Source: Phycicoccus sp. HDW14
GTDB lineage: Bacteria; Actinomycetota; Actinomycetes; Actinomycetales; Dermatophilaceae
Reading direction: 5' to 3'
NCBI RefSeq assembly: GCF_011383005.1
Contig: NZ_CP049935.1
Location: forward strand, 2,604,001 to 2,668,000
Length of the DNA: 64,000 nucleotides
In this document: positions 63,782 through 64,000 of the stretch, one piece after another
How the letters are laid out: each line of letters opens with the position of its first letter
Numbering within the stretch: the stretch's first letter is position 1
The notes under the pieces: model-generated
Seen by the model: only the letters and a program-made list of their open reading frames with translations
Database searches by the model: none
Told to the model about the DNA's origin: nothing
Position numbers and translations under genes: made by a program

Positions 63782-64000
63782 TCACTCGCTGGCGATCGCC
63801 CGCAGCACGTCGAGGCGGGCGGCCCGGCGCCCCGGCCAGAGGGCGGCCAGCACACCGACGAGGGCCGCGACGGCGACGAACCCGGCCAGCTGGAGCCACG
63901 GGATCGACAGCACGTCGATGCCGTCGTCGGCCAGCGAGCGCTGGAGGGCCACCGCGAACGCCAGCCCGAGCACGATGCCGAGCACCGCGCCGAGCACCGC
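63782..64000 (-). CDS. FtsX-like ABC permease, C-terminal end (runs off the window)
   Basis: The visible 70 or so residues (AVLGIVLGLAFAVALQRSL, IPWLQLAGFVAVAALVGVLAALWPGRRAARLDVLRAIASE) are the characteristic last two helices and conserved P-x-R-A-x-x-x-D/P-x-x-A-L-R end of MacB/FtsX-type permeases. The gene continues beyond 64000. It converges with the WXG100 gene. Confidence 0.88.
   Translation of the reverse strand, partial: AVLGAVLGIVLGLAFAVALQRSLADDGIDVLSIPWLQLAGFVAVAALVGVLAALWPGRRAARLDVLRAIASE

Overview
This is a 64 kb stretch of very GC-rich chromosome. Its gene content is that of an actinomycete: an IdeR/DtxR iron repressor, a SigK/RskA-type sigma/anti-sigma pair, a WXG100 protein, NlpC/P60 and class F sortase envelope genes, DUF3027, DUF2530, DUF6457 and DUF4397 proteins, and many GTG starts with ATGA/GTGA stop-start overlaps. 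A member of Micrococcales (Intrasporangiaceae-like) is my best guess. That rests on overall gene flavour, not on a marker gene. I saw no rRNA, tRNA, CRISPR array, transposase or phage gene.

Layout. Positions 1-3183 (minus) hold a tightly overlapped operon: GT2 glycosyltransferase, DUF2064 transferase, membrane-bound molybdopterin oxidoreductase, small membrane protein, SAM methyltransferase. Positions 3.3-9.3 kb hold a polytopic membrane protein, an NAD-dependent epimerase, a DUF4397 surface protein with a class F sortase, and an ABC exporter with an IdeR-like operator. Positions 9.7-27.1 kb form a nitrate/nitrite respiration island. On the minus strand lie narGHJI, DUF6457 and moeA; divergent from them are an Fe-S-type HTH regulator gene (minus) and narK1/narK2 (plus). 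These are followed by mobA, DUF2249, a hemerythrin-like protein, an NnrS-like membrane protein and a three-part fusion of membrane domain, cupredoxin and copper nitrite reductase. The likely scheme is nitrate import, reduction to nitrite on NarGHI, reduction to NO by the NirK fusion, with Mo-cofactor supply and NO/nitrite-handling proteins beside it.

Positions 27.3-35.5 kb are envelope and regulation: two Asp/Gly/His-rich proteins around a sigma factor, SigK/RskA with a fasciclin protein, glycerate kinase, an NlpC/P60 hydrolase under a c-di-AMP (ydaO) riboswitch, and a second secreted wall protein sharing its linker. Positions 35.6-44.2 kb carry ideR/dtxR with an MFS exporter, a thioesterase-like protein, an SDR, a HEAT protein, pdxH preceded by a phased 21-bp repeat array, another MFS exporter, a NYN/OST-HTH protein and citrate synthase. 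Positions 44.2-45.4 kb contain a small repeat-bounded cassette with an AbiEi/DUF559-type gene, the most unusual item here. Positions 45.6-64 kb carry serC, a MarR-MFS-micropeptide operon, a purine permease, DUF2530/DUF3027/cold-shock genes, another MFS gene, HMG-CoA lyase, an MprAB-PepD-like two-component/HtrA set, DUF2339, HD and NUDIX proteins, a WXG100 protein and the end of an FtsX-type permease.

A key caution: fifteen genes are interrupted by 22 frameshifts in total. Every one that I traced is repaired by adding a single C/G, nearly always in a C or G run. This looks like uncorrected homopolymer deletion in the assembly rather than gene decay, so I annotate these as full-length genes and give each break point.
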